The position numbers and the translations under genes are program-made. The notes beneath the pieces are model-generated. The model had not been told where the DNA came from and did no database searches. It saw only the letters and a list, made by a program, of their open reading frames with translations. This document shows positions 1 through 10,260 of a DNA stretch of 64,000 nucleotides, piece after piece; the stretch's first letter is position 1; the number at the start of each line of letters is the position of its first letter. Source of the stretch: Mytilus galloprovincialis (lineage: Eukaryota > Mollusca > Bivalvia > Mytilida > Mytilidae); contig NC_134850.1 of NCBI RefSeq assembly GCF_965363235.1, positions 40,606,602 to 40,670,601 of the forward strand. The letters run 5' to 3'.

Positions 1-868
1 TATTCATTATAAAGTGTCAATTAAACGAAAAGACACGCCGAATATATCTCGGATTGAACTTATTTTGTAACTTGGATACAAAAAAATCAAAATCGCGGAA
101 TAAGAAATTTATATCGTGTTTTCGAAATCCTTGGTACCCTGTTGTGAACCCCTTAACCAATGACCCTGATAATGAAGAACACCCGGATGATAACAATCAA
201 TATGTATTGAACACTGTACAACAATATTTCGATAGTGATGAAATTTTGTTAGAAAATATTCTGGCTTTTTAATCAGCCATACCAACGTTTCAAGTTACGG
301 ATCATGGAAATAAATAGAAAATCTTGTATCACAATCCAAACCAAGCGAGTATTATGATGCAAATGGAAACAATGAAAAACGAAGTGAAAGTGAAATTGAC
401 AAGTCAGAGACTGATGCTACTGAGGTCTATTTGATATACGATGACATGCGAGGAAATGTAACACACGGTGGAATTATTTTTTTTTTAAATTCGAGGAACA
501 ACCAGTTTCTTATAAATTAAAATACTATAACCAATGAATATGAAGATTCAAAACAACGATCATACGTTATTTCGTTGTTGTGTTTGGTTTTGTATTTGAA
601 TTTATCAGTTTCTAATTTACAATCGGACAGAACTTTTACATGCAATATGTCGGACGTCTGAATTCATTTACTTCCGGTCAAAATGGAAACCTGAATATAC
701 CGGCTCACAGTCCAAACCGGCCCTTTTTCATAGTCCCGTAGCCGGCCGGTTTATACAGGTTTTACTGAAGTTACCAAAAAATAATTACACATAAATGTAT
801 GTGCAATTCCTTGGTCACTGCTTATAATTTCATCAAAATACAAAAATATTAGACTAACTGTTAATTAC
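1..868. other. AT-rich stretch, probably SLC25A11 intron 3
   Basis: It follows exon 3 of SLC25A11 on the minus strand. The next expected exon (residues after GIYTG) is not visible, so it is probably intron. A 73-codon open frame at 54-272 (plus) begins at a non-ATG codon and resembles nothing I know. Confidence 0.4.
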
Positions 869-3800
869 CCTGTATATATTCCTCTCACACCTTCCTGTCT
901 CAAAATAGTTATTAGTGCATCACCAGTGTTTTTGTATTGTTTAGTTTTACCCATTTCACCTGCAAATAATAAATAAAAGTTTTTAAATATGTGATTTTTC
1001 TTACTTAAAACCAAGCTTTTAATTAGTGTTGACTTGCATAAAAATTCAACCATCACTAATTTAGGGGTACAATTAAAGATATGTCTCATACAGTAAAATT
1101 TTCAAATTAAAAATGAATGTGGTGTGCCAAGTGATATAAATTTTGGATTTTAAACCTCCCATTTGAATTTTTTTTTTAAAGTTTAATCATCTCAATTTGA
1201 GACAATATTATACATTTTTGTATCTGACTCAGTCCAGTGATTTCTGAAATTGATGGATTTAAAAATATCCCTACCTTAGAAACAATATGGACAATAAGAT
1301 TTTTTCATTTTATATGCAAATTTTTGTTTGTTTTGTTCTATATATATATGTCAGCATACCCTTAACATCAGAATTTTCATTAAGAATTTTTCATATGAGT
1401 TCAGAGGCAAAGTTGACAATCATTTATGAAACCATTTTATTCTATACTGTGGATTCATTTTTATTCATGGTATACCAATTTTCGTGGGTTTCGTGGGTCA
1501 CAGCGAACCACGAATTTAAGAATTCAACGAAGAATAATCCCAAGAAATGTGTATGGAGTCGGATGTTATGCAGTTCTAGTATAGTGTTGACTAGGGACAA
1601 ACATTGTAACATAACACGTGTTTTTTATTGAAAGAAGATACAAGTATTTTGATTAAATCTATAACAAGAGGCTCTCAAGAGCCTGAATCGCTCACCTGGT
1701 AAACAATGCCTTATTGAACATATTGAACCATGCCAGGCAAACATGTACAGCTAACAATTCTTCAATATTACAAATATATATGACTTACTGTTTATAAATA
1801 AAGAAAATGAGACCAAAACACAAACACTTAAAACTTAGCAATGGACTGTGAAAATGAGGTCAAGTTCAAATAAAACCTGCGTAACCGACATATAGATCAT
1901 AAAATATTTTCATACACCAAATATAGTTGACCTAATGCATAAAGTATTAAAAAAATAGACCAAAACTAAAAAAGTTAACTTTGACCACTGAATTATGAAA
2001 ATGAGGTCAAGGTTAGATGACACCTGTCAGCTAGACATGTACACCTTACAATCATTCTATACACCAATTTTAGTAGACCTATTGCATATAGTATAAGAAA
2101 AACAGACCAAAACACAAAAACTTAACTATAACCACTGAACCATGAAAATGAGGTCAAGGTGAGATGACACCTGCCAGTTGGACATGTACACTTTACAGTT
2201 CTTCTATACACCAAATCTACTAGACTTATTGCTTATAGTATCTGAGATATGGACTTGACCACGAAAATTTAACGTTGTTCACTGATCCATGAAATGAGGT
2301 CGAGGTCAAGTGAAAACTGTCCGACAGGCATGAGGACCTTGCAAGGAACGCACGTACCAAATATAGTTATTCAATTCTGCCGCCGGATCACTATCCCTAT
2401 ATCAAGCTAACTGCAACAAAAGTTGCAGGCTCGACAAAAATGATCAAGACAATTTTTTTAACTAATCATTTATTAAGAGAAAAAACTTGCATACATGTAC
2501 TTACTATACATCTTTTTCTAAAATAAAATTTTACCCTGCTAGGTAGAGAATAGGTAGGTAGATTATGTTGGACATTGTTAAACTTTGAACCCCTTAACTA
2601 AGAAACATTGACTATGAAGATTACCTCAGTACCATAGTATTAGTGTGTTAAAATATGGCCACGGCCACAATAAAAAATCCTCAATTCAGTTGAAGTTTGG
2701 TTGAATTTGGTTGAGTAGTTTTAGAGGAGAAGATTTTTTAAAGTTAGCAAATATGATGAACAAATTGTGAAAAAATTGTCATTAAAGGACAATAACCCCT
2801 TAAGGGGTCAATTAACAATTTTGGTCATATTTAACTTATTTGTAGATCTTACTTTGCTGATCATTTTTGCTGTTTACAGTTTATCTTTATCTATAATGAT
2901 ATTCAAGATAATGACCAAAAACTGCAAAATTTCCTTAAAATTACCAATTAAGTGGCAGCAACCCAACAATGGTTTGTTTGATTCGTCTGAAAATTTCAGG
3001 GCTGATAGATCTTGACCTAATGAACATTTTTACCCCTGTCAGATTTGCTCTAAATGCTTTCGTTTTTGAGATATAAGCCAAAAACTGCATTTGACCCCTA
3101 TGTTCTATTTAAAGTAAGGGCGGCCATGTTTTTTGACGGATCAAAAATCGAAGCACACACTTTGTGCAGGATAATCTAAGGAACTATCATGCTAAGTTTC
3201 ATCCAAATCCATTCAGTAGTTTCAGAGGAGAAGATTTTTTAAAGTTAGCAAATATGATGAACAAATTGTGAAAAATTGTCATTAAAGGACATTTACCCCT
3301 TAAGGGGTCAATTGACAATTTTGGTCATATTTAACTTATTTGTAGATCTTACTTTGCTGATCATTTTTGCTGTTTACAGTTTATCTTTATCTATAATGAT
3401 ATTCAAGATAATGACCAAAAACTGCAAAATTTCCTTAAAATTACCAATTAAGTGGCAGCAACCCAACAATGGTTTGTTTGATTCGTCTGAAAATTTCAGG
3501 GCTGATAGATCTTGACCTAATGAACATTTTTACCCCGAGTTAGATTTGCTCTAAATGCTTTCGTTTTTGAGATATAAGCCAAAAACTGCATTTGACCCCT
3601 ATGTTCTATTTAAAGTAAGGGCGGCCATGTTTTTTGACGGATCAAAAATCGAAGCACACACTTTGTGCAGGATAATCTAAGGAACTATCATGCTAAGTTT
3701 CATCCAAATCCATTCAGTAGTTTCAGAGGAGAAGATTTTTTAAAGTTAGCAAATATGATGAACAAATTGTGAAAAATTGTCATTAAAGGACATTTACCCC

Positions 3801-6691
3801 TTAAGGGGTCAATTGACAATTTTGGTCATATTAACCTATTTGTAGATCTTACTTTGCTGATCATTTTTGCTGTTTACAGTTTATCTTCATCTATAATAAT
3901 ATTCAAGATAATGACCAAAAACTGCAAAATTTCCTTAAAATTACCAATTAAGTGGCAGCAACCCAACAATGGTTTGTTTGATTCATCTGAAAATTTCTGG
4001 GCTGATAGATCTTGACCTAATGAACATTTTTACCCCGTCAGATTTGCTCTAAATGCTTCCGTTTTTGAGATATAAGCCAAAAACTGCATTTGACCCCTAT
4101 GTTCTATTTTAAGTAACGGCGGCCATGTTTTTTGACGGATCAAAAATCGAAGCACACACTTTGTGCAGGATAATCTAAGGAACAATCATTTTAAGTTTCA
4201 TTCAAATCCATTCAGTAGTTTCAGAGGAGAAGATGTTTGAAAAATTGTTAACGACGACGACGACGGACGCCAAGTGATGAGAAAAGCTCACATGGCCTTT
4301 TAGGCCAGGTGAGCTAATAAATATATAGAATATCTGTGATAATTTACTTTATAAAATTTATTAAAACTGTTCATGGAAAATAACTGTAAATTGTTAATTA
4401 CCGTGTCATAGTTTGTTTTACCACTGATTAAAAATCAATAGGATTAAGTACAGGGATATTGCCCGTAGGTAATATTGTTTATGACAGGAACATTTATTTT
4501 CACACGTTATACTTATATCAGTTTATTATATCGTAATTAGGGAAATGAGCTTTCAATCATAAAGTTTTGAATGCCTTATAGGATTCAAACAAGAATTTAT
4601 AAATTGTAAAACAAACAAATAATTAGTTGTCTCTGTCCATTATTGTAATCGAAGTTATCAATGAACACTTTAACCTAGAATGACCAAGCGAGGATTTTGA
4701 CGATTCAAAACTTTTTCAATTAATTCCTTCTTTCTTTGTTTTTTTTTGTTATTATTGATCAAACCAAGGAGGTTATATGATCTCCTCAATCAAAAAGAAA
4801 TCCACGAATTACGTATCTAATTTTTTGTTGTTGTAATCAGCAATCCACGAATTTACATATATACCACGAAACGTCTTTTTTTCTCTATCCACGAAAATTG
4901 ATACCCACGAAAATAAATGAATCCACAGTATATATCTAAACACATTCTGTTTTGAGCATATATATACAAAATTTCATGAATGTAGGCTCATTTTCACATT
5001 TATAGAATGGAAACTTCTAACAGTAAAATCTACTTGAAATATTGTTTATAAATCTTACCACTTAACTGCATTCTGTTTTTCACTAAATCCAATGGTTGTA
5101 CAAACAATGTGGCTGCCATCCTGGAAAAGATTTAGTTAAATATGTTAGTACAAATGTATTGTCATAAAACTGAATGAATGTACATGTACAATAATATTTG
5201 GACAGTTGGTTATAAGTAGGTCCATTGTTCTTTCTTTCTGGTTGATTCATAGACAAATTGTTTTTTGCCGACCATGCCCAGCTCTAGCTAGCCCAACTCA
5301 TTTCACAGTTTGGGTCAGTTCTGGTCATTCAGAGCTTTGAAACAATTTGTTTATGGCTATAAGGTCTTCTTCGCCGAACAGTTGTATTGTCAACCATTTC
5401 ATAGTTTGTGTCCAGTTCTGGTAATTCAGAGCTTAGAAACAAGTTGTTAAGAGCTATAAGGACTCCGCCCAACAGCTTTGACGTTAACCTTTTCTTAGGG
5501 GTAGATCTTTTTATCTTGTGGAAAAATTTGCCAAATTGACTGTTTGCAATTGATGATTCTAATCAAGTATCTGTCATCCCATTTCATTTGACCATGATGT
5601 TATTGATTTGAATAAATGATGTTGTATCTTTCTTTATATGAACTGTAATATGACATTGAGGATTCTTAATGGTAAAAATGGTATATTTCTGTTTTCTTGC
5701 TTCGAGTTGGCAAGTGTTTTGGTTTTTTGGGGGAGAATATGGCATCAAAAATGTCAAGCCCTTAAACTAAAGGAACCGTTAAATTATTGCATTTTACACT
5801 TATTTTGTGATTTATAGCCCAAAAAAGGCCCCCAAAAAATTGAGCTTGCTACGCTCAGCACAATATGTTATTCTACATCCCACCTGTTATTTTTGTTTGA
5901 ATATATGTGTTCTTTATTACTAATACTTTATAACATTAACAACAATTTCAAAGGAAAACAAACATTAAACAAGAATGTGTCCATAGTACATGGATGCCCC
6001 ACTCCCACTATCATTTTCTATGTTCAGTGGACCGTGAAATTGGGGTCAAAACTTTAATTTGGAATTAAAATTAGAAAGATCATATCATAGGGAACATGTG
6101 TACTAAGTTTCAAGTTGATGTAACTTTAACTTCAACAAAAACTACCTTGACCAAAAACTTTAACCTGAACTTTGCACTATCATTTTCTATGTTCAGTGGA
6201 CCATGAAATTGGGGTCAAAACTATAATTTGGCATTACAATTAGAAAGATCATATCATGGGGAACATGTGTATTAAGTTTCAAGTTGATTGGACTTCAGCT
6301 TCATCAAAAACTACCTCGACCAAAAACTTTAACCGGACGGACGAACGGAGGGACGGACGAACGGAGGCACAGACCAGAAAACATAATGCCCCTCTACTAT
6401 CGTAGGTGGGGCATAAAAATGTAACTGAAAAAAAAAATTTTAAATTCTACATGGGACAAAACAGAGGTTAGGGGGAATCATTTAGGTTCTCATAGGACAT
6501 CCAAATGATATTCTGTCAGTATTGACAGTAATTATATGTACAGGTGATCCGGCATTTAAAACGTGATCATTTCTGTATGCAACTTTTATGCTTGTGCAAT
6601 CAGATACAATTAACTTCAGAATAAAAACTTACCCTCCTCCACCTCCAAATAAAAACTTCACTCCAGTGGGAATTGTTTCTTTTGATGACAT
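869..6691 (-). CDS. SLC25A11: Mitochondrial 2-oxoglutarate/malate carrier, 5' three exons (partial)
   Basis: Inner-membrane carrier exchanging 2-oxoglutarate for malate, part of the malate-aspartate shuttle. Coding exons, read on the minus strand: 6691-6633, 5120-5059 and 959-869; each junction has GT-AG ends and the phases agree (2, 1, 2). They give about 70 residues. Exon 1 opens MSSKETIPTGVKFLFGG, exon 2 carries the carrier signature PLDLVK at residues 29-34 (Px[D/E]xx[K/R]), and exon 3 ends EGVRGIYTG. Order and wording match vertebrate SLC25A11 (VKFLFGG, VFVQPLDLVKNRMQLS, EGLRGIYTG) better than other SLC25 members. Roughly 240 C-terminal residues, with the other five transmembrane helices and two further signatures, must lie left of the window. 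Intron 2 (4.1 kb) is filled by a large repeat element. The start is the only ATG in frame before the carrier homology. Confidence 0.9.
1446..1565 (+). repeat. TGTGGATTCATT / CGTGG interspersed repeat, partial copy
   Basis: It begins with TATACTGTGGATTCATTT and continues with several TTTTCGTGG-type motifs. An inverted partial copy lies at 4797-4935. I know this as an abundant short mussel repeat that ends AATGAATCCACAGTA. The copy fades after about 1560. Confidence 0.55.
1790..2400 (+). repeat. 147-bp tandem array, four units
   Basis: The anchor GAAAATGAGG (or GAAATGAGG) falls at 1850, 1997, 2144 and 2291, an exact 147-base spacing. Units share CACCAAATATAGTTGACC-type and GACCAAAACAC-type blocks but have diverged from one another. 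The same unit recurs at 43990-44650 and in the array at 46000-48062. Confidence 0.8.
2682..4230 (+). repeat. 500-bp tandem repeat, three units
   Basis: The anchor AGAGGAGAAGAT recurs near 2720, 3220, 3721 and 4219, giving periods of 500, 501 and 498. Units 1 and 2 are nearly identical; unit 3 carries more substitutions. Open frames of 82 and 79 codons in the first two units are nearly the same protein simply because the DNA is duplicated. A diverged single unit lies at 46560-47010. Confidence 0.85.
4797..4935 (-). repeat. TGTGGATTCATT / CGTGG interspersed repeat, inverted partial copy
   Basis: Minus-strand counterpart of the copy at 1446. It contains ATCCACGAA motifs and ends AAATGAATCCACAGTATA. 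The two copies face each other across 3.4 kb, so they could be read as ends of a larger element, but each also looks like an independent partial insertion. Confidence 0.5.
5301..5475. repeat. Diverged direct duplication of about 90 bp
   Basis: Two neighbouring blocks (about 5301-5385 and 5396-5475) share GTTCTGG, ATTCAGAGCTT and GCTATAAGG in the same order, with several substitutions and small gaps. They lie in SLC25A11 intron 1. Confidence 0.5.
5969..6416 (+). mobile_element. Tandem-core element with GATGCCCCAC ends (family B, copy 1)
   Basis: It starts CAAGAATGTGTCC then GATGCCCCAC, and ends GTGGGGCATAAAAA. The core has two units of about 160 bp (anchors CAGTGGACC near 6025 and 6197) followed by an ACGG/ACGA microsatellite (6333-6370). 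This is the classic 'pearl' layout known from oysters: core repeats, ACGG-type microsatellite, short inverted ends. It is non-coding and non-autonomous, in SLC25A11 intron 1. Confidence 0.7.
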
Positions 6692-6800
6692 TTTGCTGTT
6701 TTGAAATTAACAGCTGAAGCCGTGAAGGTTACTGAAGTCAAAATTTGGTCCGCCCAAGGGATAACCTTGACCTTCCACACGTGTGTTATAAGAGTTGTCT
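6692..6800 (-). promoter_or_regulatory. SLC25A11 5' UTR/proximal promoter region
   Basis: This is the segment just upstream of the SLC25A11 ATG. It holds a perfect E-box CACGTG (6778-6783) and, on the gene strand, a nuclear-receptor half-site AGGTCA (6768-6773). Both sit within 100 bases of the start codon. A promoter role is inferred from position; no TATA box or transcript start is evident. Confidence 0.3.
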
Positions 6801-6880
6801 TCTCAAAAGGGTGGACCTAAATACATGATAAATATCCGAACCCGAGTCCGAAACACATTAAAAAATTATTCAGTATCTTC

Positions 6881-7051
6881 ATTAATCCAGAGACATATAT
6901 ACACATGTCTATATATGTCTCTGATTAATCAAACAACATTGCCGATTGTTAACTAAATGCAGGAATCGTCAACTACATTAAACATTCTAGGTTCAAACAA
7001 ATAGTAAAGTACATCTAAGACTACTATAACACAGTATATAGTAGTCTCAGA
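6881..7051. repeat. Two short hairpins upstream of SLC25A11
   Basis: Hairpin 1 (6881-6930) has arms CAGAGACATATATA and TATATATGTCTCTG around an 8-nt loop, extended by ATTAAT on both sides with one bulged base. Hairpin 2 (7018-7048) has arms AGACTACTATA and TATAGTAGTCT. They are 90 bases apart. Nothing else is recognisable between the SLC25A11 start and the LINE end at 7193. Confidence 0.6.
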
Positions 7052-7192
7052 GTACATGGAATCAGGATAAAGTGTAACCGTGATTTTACAGTAGAAATAA
7101 TACAAAATTCTTCAACATTAGGAAAACTTCTCTCTATATCGTTCTCAGTATTCTGCGTGTACAGGAACGTGTCTCTAAAATATTAAAACAAA

Positions 7193-9413
7193 TCTTCTTC
7201 TTCTTCTTTTTCCAGGTAAGGAACCGGATTCATTACTGAATGTTCATGGTTCCGCGCGAAAACTTTACGCAGTGTCGGGCAACACAGAAAGCTTTCTCTT
7301 GGCTATTTACAAATACATTTAAAGCGTTCGCAAAAATATACAATTAAAATTATTTACAACTGGGTTTTCCTACTTCCTTTCAGAGCATGCCTTCAGGGCA
7401 GCTCTGAATCCCTCAACGGTGTTGGTCGCTGTAACTGTTGTTGGTAGGTTGTTCCAGTCCCTGCATGATTGTCCTCGGGAAGAAAGATTGGCCGTAAGTG
7501 TCTGTACTTGTTCTTTCTTGGAAGAAGCGGTTTTTACCTCTGGTCCGGTTATCATTCGGTGTCAAATATTGGTGATGGTCTATATCTATAAGATCATGCT
7601 GGATCTTAAATAGCATGCATAATCTATTTGTTTTCCTCCGTTCTTCTAGACTTTCCCATTTAAGATTTTTAACCATATTTGTGACACAGCCAGGTGTTCG
7701 GTCTGTGTAGTTGTTATTCACAAATCGTGCAGCTCTTTTCTGGACCTGTTCAATTGCTTTGATTTTATTTTGGGCGGTTGGGTCCCATATTGTGCTTGCG
7801 TATTCCACTGCAGGTCTTACCATGGATACATACGCAGCTGCCTTTACAGGTTTTGTACAGCCTGTGAGGTTTCTACGTATTAATCCCAATGTTCTGTTTC
7901 CTTTGCCTACTGTATTGTCTATGTGTTTATCCCATGTTAGGTTGTTGCTGATGGTTACTCCAAGATATTTACTTGCTTCCTCTGTGTCTAGAGTATGACC
8001 GTGTAGCTGGTACGATGTTTGTATCACTGGTCTATTTTTGGGGGATATTCTGATGACAAGGCATTTTTTGGCATTAAAACTCGTCTGCCATTTGTTTTCC
8101 CAGTCTTCCAATGCTGTTAAGTCCTTTTGAAGTAGTTCACTGTCAGCTTGGTTGGTGATGGTACGAAAGAGTAGGCTGTCATCCGCGAACAATTTGGTCT
8201 CTGATGTAGATGCTGTTTCTGGCATGTCGTTTATGTAGGCCAGGAGCAGTAATGGACCAAGGACTGTGCCTTGGGGTACACCAGAGAGTACTGGTACTTG
8301 TGAGGAGACAGCACCCTCTAATATCACGCTCTGCTTTCTGTTATGTAGAAAGGAGCGAATCCATTTATTGGTTTTGGGGTTGACGCCATAGTATTCCAGC
8401 TTGTGTAGGAGGCGGTGATGTGGTACCTTGTCAAATGCTTTTGCAAAGTCTAGCAGGATGATGTCTACTTGGCCGCTGCTTTTTAATTTTGATGCAATGT
8501 CGTTGATGGTTACGATTAGTTGGGATTCGCATGATCGTCTTTTGCGGAATCCGTGTTGTGCATCAGTTAGTATTTTATTTTTGTCAAAGTGGTCCATGAT
8601 GTTGCTATGTACAATATGTTCTAAGACCTTACACGTGATGGAAGTTAGAGATACTGGTCTGTAGTTAGATGCTAGGTGCCTTTCGTCTTTTTTAAAAAGT
8701 GGAACTACATTGGCATCTCTCCAATCTTGCGGGACTTCACCAGTGTTCAGTGATGTTTGGTATAGGTCTGTGATTATCGGAGCAAGTTGTTCTGCTGCTG
8801 CTTTCAGTATAAAGGCTGGCATTGAGTCGGGACCAGTAGCTTTATACGGTTTCAGGTTTTTCAACAATTTGTGGACTCCGTTGGTACTAATTTGTATGTG
8901 CTTCATGGTGTAGTATGGACTTTTTCCTTTATCTGGAAAGTTATTTAGGTTTTCTTTGGTAAATACTGACTGGAATTGGTCGTTTAAAATGTCAGCTTTG
9001 CTCTTGTTGTCACTTTGCAGAAATCCCATTTTGTTTTTTAACGGTGCCACTCCTGTCCATTCTTGACCTTTGCTTTTGATATAAGACCAGAACTTCTTTG
9101 CATTATCTCTATAGTCTGAACTGACCTCTTCCATATATTTCTTGTTGGCTTGCCGGACCTCCCACTGAACTTCTTGTTGTAGTCTTTTATATCTATCTTT
9201 GTCTCTTTTCTTTTTAGTTTTTCTAGCCTTCTTGTGTGCTTTCTGCTTTTGGTTTATTTTGCGTCTAATGGTTGTATTGATCCATGGATGAGTGTTTCTT
9301 CCAAGGGTCATTTTTGTTGGTACTCTTTTCTCTATGGTGGTTTGTATAGCTGTTTTAAATGCCTGCCATAAAGACTCAACGCTTCTATCTTTGATGTCAT
9401 TCAATGAAATCAA
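7193..9413 (-). mobile_element. 5'-truncated non-LTR retrotransposon (LINE) with reverse transcriptase
   Basis: A minus-strand frame of 666 codons (9413-7413) carries an ordered reverse transcriptase: KATGPD (residues 191-196), NYRPVSLTS (250-258), DFAKAFD (322-328), SGVPQG (377-382) and the catalytic FADD (409-412), then a long thumb/C-terminal region. The last stretch, RDWNNLPTT to the end (7370 to about 7465), lies in another frame, so a one-base shift near 7465 disrupts the C terminus. The upstream apurinic endonuclease domain and any ORF1 are missing. The 3' end has a short GAA repeat tail (7193-7210). Motif style fits the jockey/CR1 group; I cannot fix the clade. It is immobile as it stands but fairly young, since most of the frame is open. 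Confidence 0.9.
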
Positions 9414-10260
9414 ATCAAAGTTTTATTTATTGTCGATATATAGTAAAACAAAGTAACACAAGCTCTAGTGAGCTTTTCAAATCGACATTATAATACATTA
9501 CACACAAGCAAAATAAAATGCAAACAAAACACACCTATTAAGACATACATACATACATTACAGCAGGGAATAAAAACACCAAGCACATACATGACATAAG
9601 CAAATATAAATATCCTGATCATGCATATAAAATATAAAATCAATGCGAGTTAATTTTAGTCCAGGGAATGTATAGTTAGATTACTATACAAATCCTTGTT
9701 TTAGTATAAAAGCACAAAGCCAAGCTAAGCTCAAATAATAAAGCACTAATTACATGCATTACATTGACATGAGCTGCCATTCCAGGTCTGCAATAGATTG
9801 GAAAAATTGAGTTAGAGAATTTTTCTGTCTTATGAGGTTTGGCAGCTAATTCCATAACTGTGCAGCACTATAATGAAATGATTTTAGCCCATATCTTGTA
9901 GTTTTAATTCTTGGTATTTCAGCTGTATCCTTAAATCTAAAATTATAATGTTAAGTTTTGATATTTATTAGGTCATGAAGATAAGTAGGACTTTTCTTGT
10001 TTACAATTTTAAATGATTCTATTCCAATGGTTCTAAGTCTGAGAATTTTAAAAGATGGAATTTGGAAGTCAAAAGTAAATTTTCATAGCTGCTTATAGTC
10101 TCCATATGTGAAGCGGAGAGTTCTTTTCTGTATTTTTCAATTTTTTGCGTATTTTTTTCACTACAGAAATGCCAAATTACCGGCAAATAAAAACTTGGAA
10201 GCCGATGAAAGAGTAATAAGCTATCAGACGTCCCAACCTGTTTAGATATTTGCAAATACG
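9408..10260 (-). mobile_element. Second LINE remnant: C-terminal end and 3' UTR
   Basis: On the minus strand, 10255-10019 encodes a degraded LINE C terminus (VIWHFCSEKNTQKIEK, YENLL). It continues in frame-broken form as FKIVNKKSPTYLHDL and then YGLKSFHYSAAQLWN near 9860. From about 9780 to 9408 is a 3' UTR with AATAAA and the tail CTTTGATTTGATTTC, a short-repeat tail typical of CR1-like LINEs. The tail abuts the truncated 5' end of the neighbouring LINE. It has several breaks and is older than its neighbour. Confidence 0.75.

Larger units (their letters stand above)
1664..4316 (+). mobile_element. Compound tandem-core element with GCTCACCTGG ends (family A, copy 1)
   Basis: The left end reads AGGCTCTCAAGAGCCT and then GCTCACCTGG; the right end reads CCAGGTGAGC, giving a 10-bp inverted terminal pair (about 1684-1694 and 4306-4315). 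The interior has two arrays: 147-bp units (1790-2400) and 500-bp units (2682-4230). A GACGAC-rich microsatellite (4249-4270) precedes the right end. Short inverted ends, a tandem core and a microsatellite near one end are the layout of non-autonomous bivalve 'pearl' and Helentron-associated elements; I assign it by architecture. No transposase or Rep/helicase frame is present. It sits in SLC25A11 intron 2. Confidence 0.65.

Noticed and set aside
2767-3515. Two nearly identical 79-82 codon open frames suggesting a duplicated membrane protein gene
   Set aside because: They are the same stretch of a 500-bp tandem repeat; one starts at a non-ATG codon, the third unit changes the frame's content, and a related unit at 46560 does not preserve it.
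1446-4935. A single 3.5-kb transposon bounded by the inverted CGTGG repeats
   Set aside because: Each repeat looks like an independent partial copy of a short common element; there is no matching target duplication, and the SLC25A11 intron element between them has its own ends.
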